The position numbers were made by a program, and so were the translations under genes. Shown in pieces: positions 14,026 to 16,151 of a stretch of DNA of 16,151 bases; within the stretch, counting starts at the first letter, position 1, and every line of letters begins with the position of its first letter. The DNA comes from Actinomycetes bacterium (GTDB lineage: Bacteria > Actinomycetota > Acidimicrobiia > Acidimicrobiales > RAAP-2). The stretch lies in the NCBI GenBank assembly GCA_021799915.1, contig JAJYZN010000045.1, positions 1 through 16,151 on the forward strand. Direction: 5' to 3'. The notes below the pieces were generated by a model that searched no databases, had not been told where the DNA came from, and saw only the letters and a program-made list of their open reading frames with translations.

Positions 14026-15198
14026 ATGGACTTCAATTTCAACGAGGCACAGGAAGCGGTCCGCGATCTTGCCGGGCGCATCTTCACCGAGCGGTCGACC
14101 CATGAACGGTTGAAAGCAGTGGAAGCCGATGCCGGCGAGCACGGGCCATTCGACGCTGACCTGTGGTCGGCTCTTGCCGAGTCCGGACTGGTCGGTATCG
14201 GGATTGGCGAGGACGTCGGGGGTGGCGGGCTCGACTTCGTCGCGGTGGCCGCAGTGCTCGAAGCTGCCGGCCGGACCGCGGCCCGAGTGCCGGTGGTGGA
14301 GGCGATGGCATACGCGGCTCCGGCGCTCGAACGCTTCGGGACCCAAGAGCAGCGAGAGAGGTGGCTGGGGCCCCTGGTTCGTGGAGAGCTGATCCTCACC
14401 GCGGCGACTGCCGAGTGGGCCAGTGACGAGGACCTCGTTGTCCCCGGGGTACCGGTGCCGGCGACGACGGCCAGGCCATTGCCGGGCGGGGGATGGCGGA
14501 TCGAGGGGACCAAGGCGTGCGTGCCGTTCGGCTTGCGCGCCGACGCGCTCCTCGTGCCCGCATCGCTGCACGGGGCCGGAGCTGGAGCTGAGAGCGCCTC
14601 GGTGGGTGTGTTCATCGTGCCTCGAAGCGCCGATGGCCTGACCGTCCGCCGCCAGGACGGCACCTGGGCTCCCGAAGCTCTGGTCGTGCTCGACGGCGTC
14701 GAGGTGGGAGACGAGGCGTTGGTGGGAGGGGCGGAGGCCGATGGCGCGGCCGTTGTCTCGACCATCGTCGACCACGCGATGGCCGGTCTCTGCGTGCTGG
14801 AGGCCGGTGCCTGTGCTGCTGCCCTCGACCTCGTCGGTGAGTACACGAAGACCCGTGAGCAGTTCGGCAAGCCCATTGCCACGTTTCAGGCCGTCGGCCA
14901 ACGGGCGGCCGATGCCTACGTCGACGTCGAAGCCGTCCGGCTGACGGCATGGCAAGCCGCCTGGCGTCTGGCGACGGGGCAGCCGGCAGACGCTGAGCTC
15001 GCGGTGGCGAAGTACTGGGCAGCCGAGGGAGGCCAGCGTGCGGTGCACGCCGCAGTCCACCTCCATGGCGGTGTCGGTGTGGACCGCGACTACCCGTTGC
15101 ACCGCTACTTTCTTCTCACCCGCCAGGTCGAGCTCACGTTGGGCGGAGCGCATGACAGCTTGCGGCGCCTGGGGGCGATCCTGGCGGCCGCCTCCTGA
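14026..15198 (+). CDS. chsE5: Acyl-CoA dehydrogenase, FadE27/ChsE5-like non-catalytic subunit
   Basis: The partner subunit of the preceding dehydrogenase, 390 residues. It has the acyl-CoA dehydrogenase fold but lacks the usual TEPxAGTD block, and at the place of the partner's catalytic Glu241 (HER) it reads HAM (250-252), with Ala251. The C-terminal GGTNEIQRD is replaced by TLGGAHDSLRRLG. It keeps the FAD-contacting REQFGKPIATFQAVGQR (277 onward) and HLHGGVGVDRDYPLHRYFL (from about 345). This division, with the Glu in one subunit, is that of heterotetrameric steroid dehydrogenases such as ChsE4-ChsE5. The text also resembles FadE27 as I recall it. I use the ATG at 14026 because GAGGG (14012-14016) is 9 nt upstream and abuts the alternative ATG at 14017. 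The stop is convergent with the next gene, 10 bp apart. Confidence 0.9.
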   Translation: MDFNFNEAQEAVRDLAGRIFTERSTHERLKAVEADAGEHGPFDADLWSALAESGLVGIGIGEDVGGGGLDFVAVAAVLEAAGRTAARVPVVEAMAYAAPALERFGTQEQRERWLGPLVRGELILTAATAEWASDEDLVVPGVPVPATTARPLPGGGWRIEGTKACVPFGLRADALLVPASLHGAGAGAESASVGVFIVPRSADGLTVRRQDGTWAPEALVVLDGVEVGDEALVGGAEADGAAVVSTIVDHAMAGLCVLEAGACAAALDLVGEYTKTREQFGKPIATFQAVGQRAADAYVDVEAVRLTAWQAAWRLATGQPADAELAVAKYWAAEGGQRAVHAAVHLHGGVGVDRDYPLHRYFLLTRQVELTLGGAHDSLRRLGAILAAAS

Positions 15199-15208
15199 CG
15201 TCCCAACC

Positions 15209-16151
15209 TCATCCCACGAGCTCTGCCATGGTCCGCAGCGTGGCGACGTCCCCGCTCACGAGAAGCGTGGTCGCGATCGACTCGCGCCAGGCCGCCAAGT
15301 TGTCACGGATCTTCTCCTTGGGGCCGATGAGTGCGATGTCCTCGACCATGGCAGTGGGCACGGCGGCCGCCGCTTCGTCCTTCTTCCCGTCCAGGTAGAG
15401 GGCTTGGATCCGCCGCGCCGCGTCCTCGTAGCCCATCCTGGCGAAGACGTCGAAGTGGAAATTCATCTCCTTGGCCCCCATGCCTCCCACGTAGAGGGCA
15501 AGGTACGGACGGAAGGAGTCGGCCGCGCTCTCGACGTCGTGGGAGATGACGGTCGGCGCGAATGCCAGGACCTCGAAGTCCTCCGCGCTGTGCCGCGCGC
15601 CGGGACGGGAGAAGCCTTCGGCCAACGAGGCTTCGAAATCCTTCATCGCGCGGGGGGAGAAGAAGATCGGGAACCAGCCGTCGGCGATCTCGGCCGCCAG
15701 TGCGACGTTCTTCGGCCCTTCGGCGCCCAAGATGATCGGGATGTCGGGCCGGAGCGGGTGGACGATGGGCTTGAGCGCCTTGCCGAGCCCAGTGCCTCCC
15801 GGATAGGGGAGCGGGTAGTGCGGTCCTTGACTGGTCACCGGCGCCTCGCGGGCGAGTACCTGACGCACGATCCCCACGTACTCACGGGTTCGAGCCAAAG
15901 GCTTGGAGAAATCCTGCCCGTACCACCCTTCGACCACTTGCGGGCCCGACACCCCTAAGCCCAGGACGAAGCGGCCGCGGGAGAGGTGATCGATGGTCAC
16001 CGCGGCCATCGCCATCGCGGTGGGAGTCCGAGCCGAGAGCTGGCAGAGCGACGTTCCGAGGCGTACCCGAGTGGTCCTCGAGCCCCACCAGGCCAACGGG
16101 GTGAGGGCGTCGGATCCGTAGGACTCGGCCGTCCACACCGAGTCGTACCCG
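15209..16151 (-). CDS. LLM-class F420-dependent oxidoreductase (Rv3520c-like), 5' end outside the window
   Basis: A luciferase-like monooxygenase-family TIM-barrel protein, of the group that uses coenzyme F420. The frame runs off the right edge: codons before the GTG at 16138 read GYDS, continuing a typical LLM start, so roughly 35-40 residues are missing. About 313 residues are visible. Motifs in order are VWTAESYGSDALTPLAWWGS, VRLGTSLCQLSARTPTAMAM, LGLGVSGPQVVEGWYGQ and PIILGAEGPKNVALAAEIADGW. They follow Mycobacterium tuberculosis Rv3520c as I recall it, a gene in the cholesterol region. It is convergent with the ChsE5-like gene. A role in steroid degradation is inferred from this neighbour; the reaction is not known. 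Confidence 0.9.
   Translation of the reverse strand, partial: GYDSVWTAESYGSDALTPLAWWGSRTTRVRLGTSLCQLSARTPTAMAMAAVTIDHLSRGRFVLGLGVSGPQVVEGWYGQDFSKPLARTREYVGIVRQVLAREAPVTSQGPHYPLPYPGGTGLGKALKPIVHPLRPDIPIILGAEGPKNVALAAEIADGWFPIFFSPRAMKDFEASLAEGFSRPGARHSAEDFEVLAFAPTVISHDVESAADSFRPYLALYVGGMGAKEMNFHFDVFARMGYEDAARRIQALYLDGKKDEAAAAVPTAMVEDIALIGPKEKIRDNLAAWRESIATTLLVSGDVATLRTMAELVG

Noticed and set aside
12709..15153. 814-residue - strand frame over the dehydrogenase pair
   Set aside because: Antisense frame kept open by high GC; the + strand genes have all family motifs.

Overview
The window is high-GC bacterial DNA with G or C in most third codon positions. Gene content points to an actinobacterium: a manB / Trm112-like / SIS-isomerase-like string, a short PbpA-type class B penicillin-binding protein, an LppX-like membrane-anchored protein, and a steroid side-chain acyl-CoA dehydrogenase pair with a KstR-type operator and an F420-type oxidoreductase. 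The style of the secreted and membrane proteins suggests Acidimicrobiia or a relative, but that placement is inference.

Left block (1-3780, all + strand): the 3' part of a secreted Ser/Thr/Asn-repeat protein whose start lies outside the window, then manB (phosphomannomutase/phosphoglucomutase), a small Trm112-family protein and a PGI/PMI-like SIS protein. The last three form a sugar-phosphate string that would feed cell-envelope mannose/glucose metabolism. The SIS protein appears to lack two of the three catalytic residues of its family.

Middle block (3843-9940): two class B penicillin-binding proteins on the - strand (pbpA, then an MrdA/PBP2 type) are divergent from a + strand operon of a LysR regulator, a lipoprotein and a YceH/DUF480 protein. 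The only clearly A/T-rich patch here is the 130-bp gap between pbpA and the LysR gene. This layout resembles AmpR-style control of wall enzymes, though nothing in the sequence proves it.

Right block (9996-16151): a Pro/Gly-rich repeat protein with one membrane segment and an LppX-like outer domain (- strand), a thiolase (- strand), and a divergent acyl-CoA dehydrogenase pair (+ strand) resembling FadE26/FadE27 (ChsE4/ChsE5), the alpha2-beta2 enzyme of cholesterol side-chain beta-oxidation. The gap between thiolase and dehydrogenases holds a 14-bp site that fits the KstR consensus TnnAACnnGTTnnA exactly. Convergent with the pair is an Rv3520c-like LLM-class F420-dependent oxidoreductase that runs off the right edge. 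Together these suggest a KstR-controlled steroid (or similar branched acyl-CoA) degradation locus.

No tRNA, rRNA, insertion sequence, CRISPR array or phage gene was seen.
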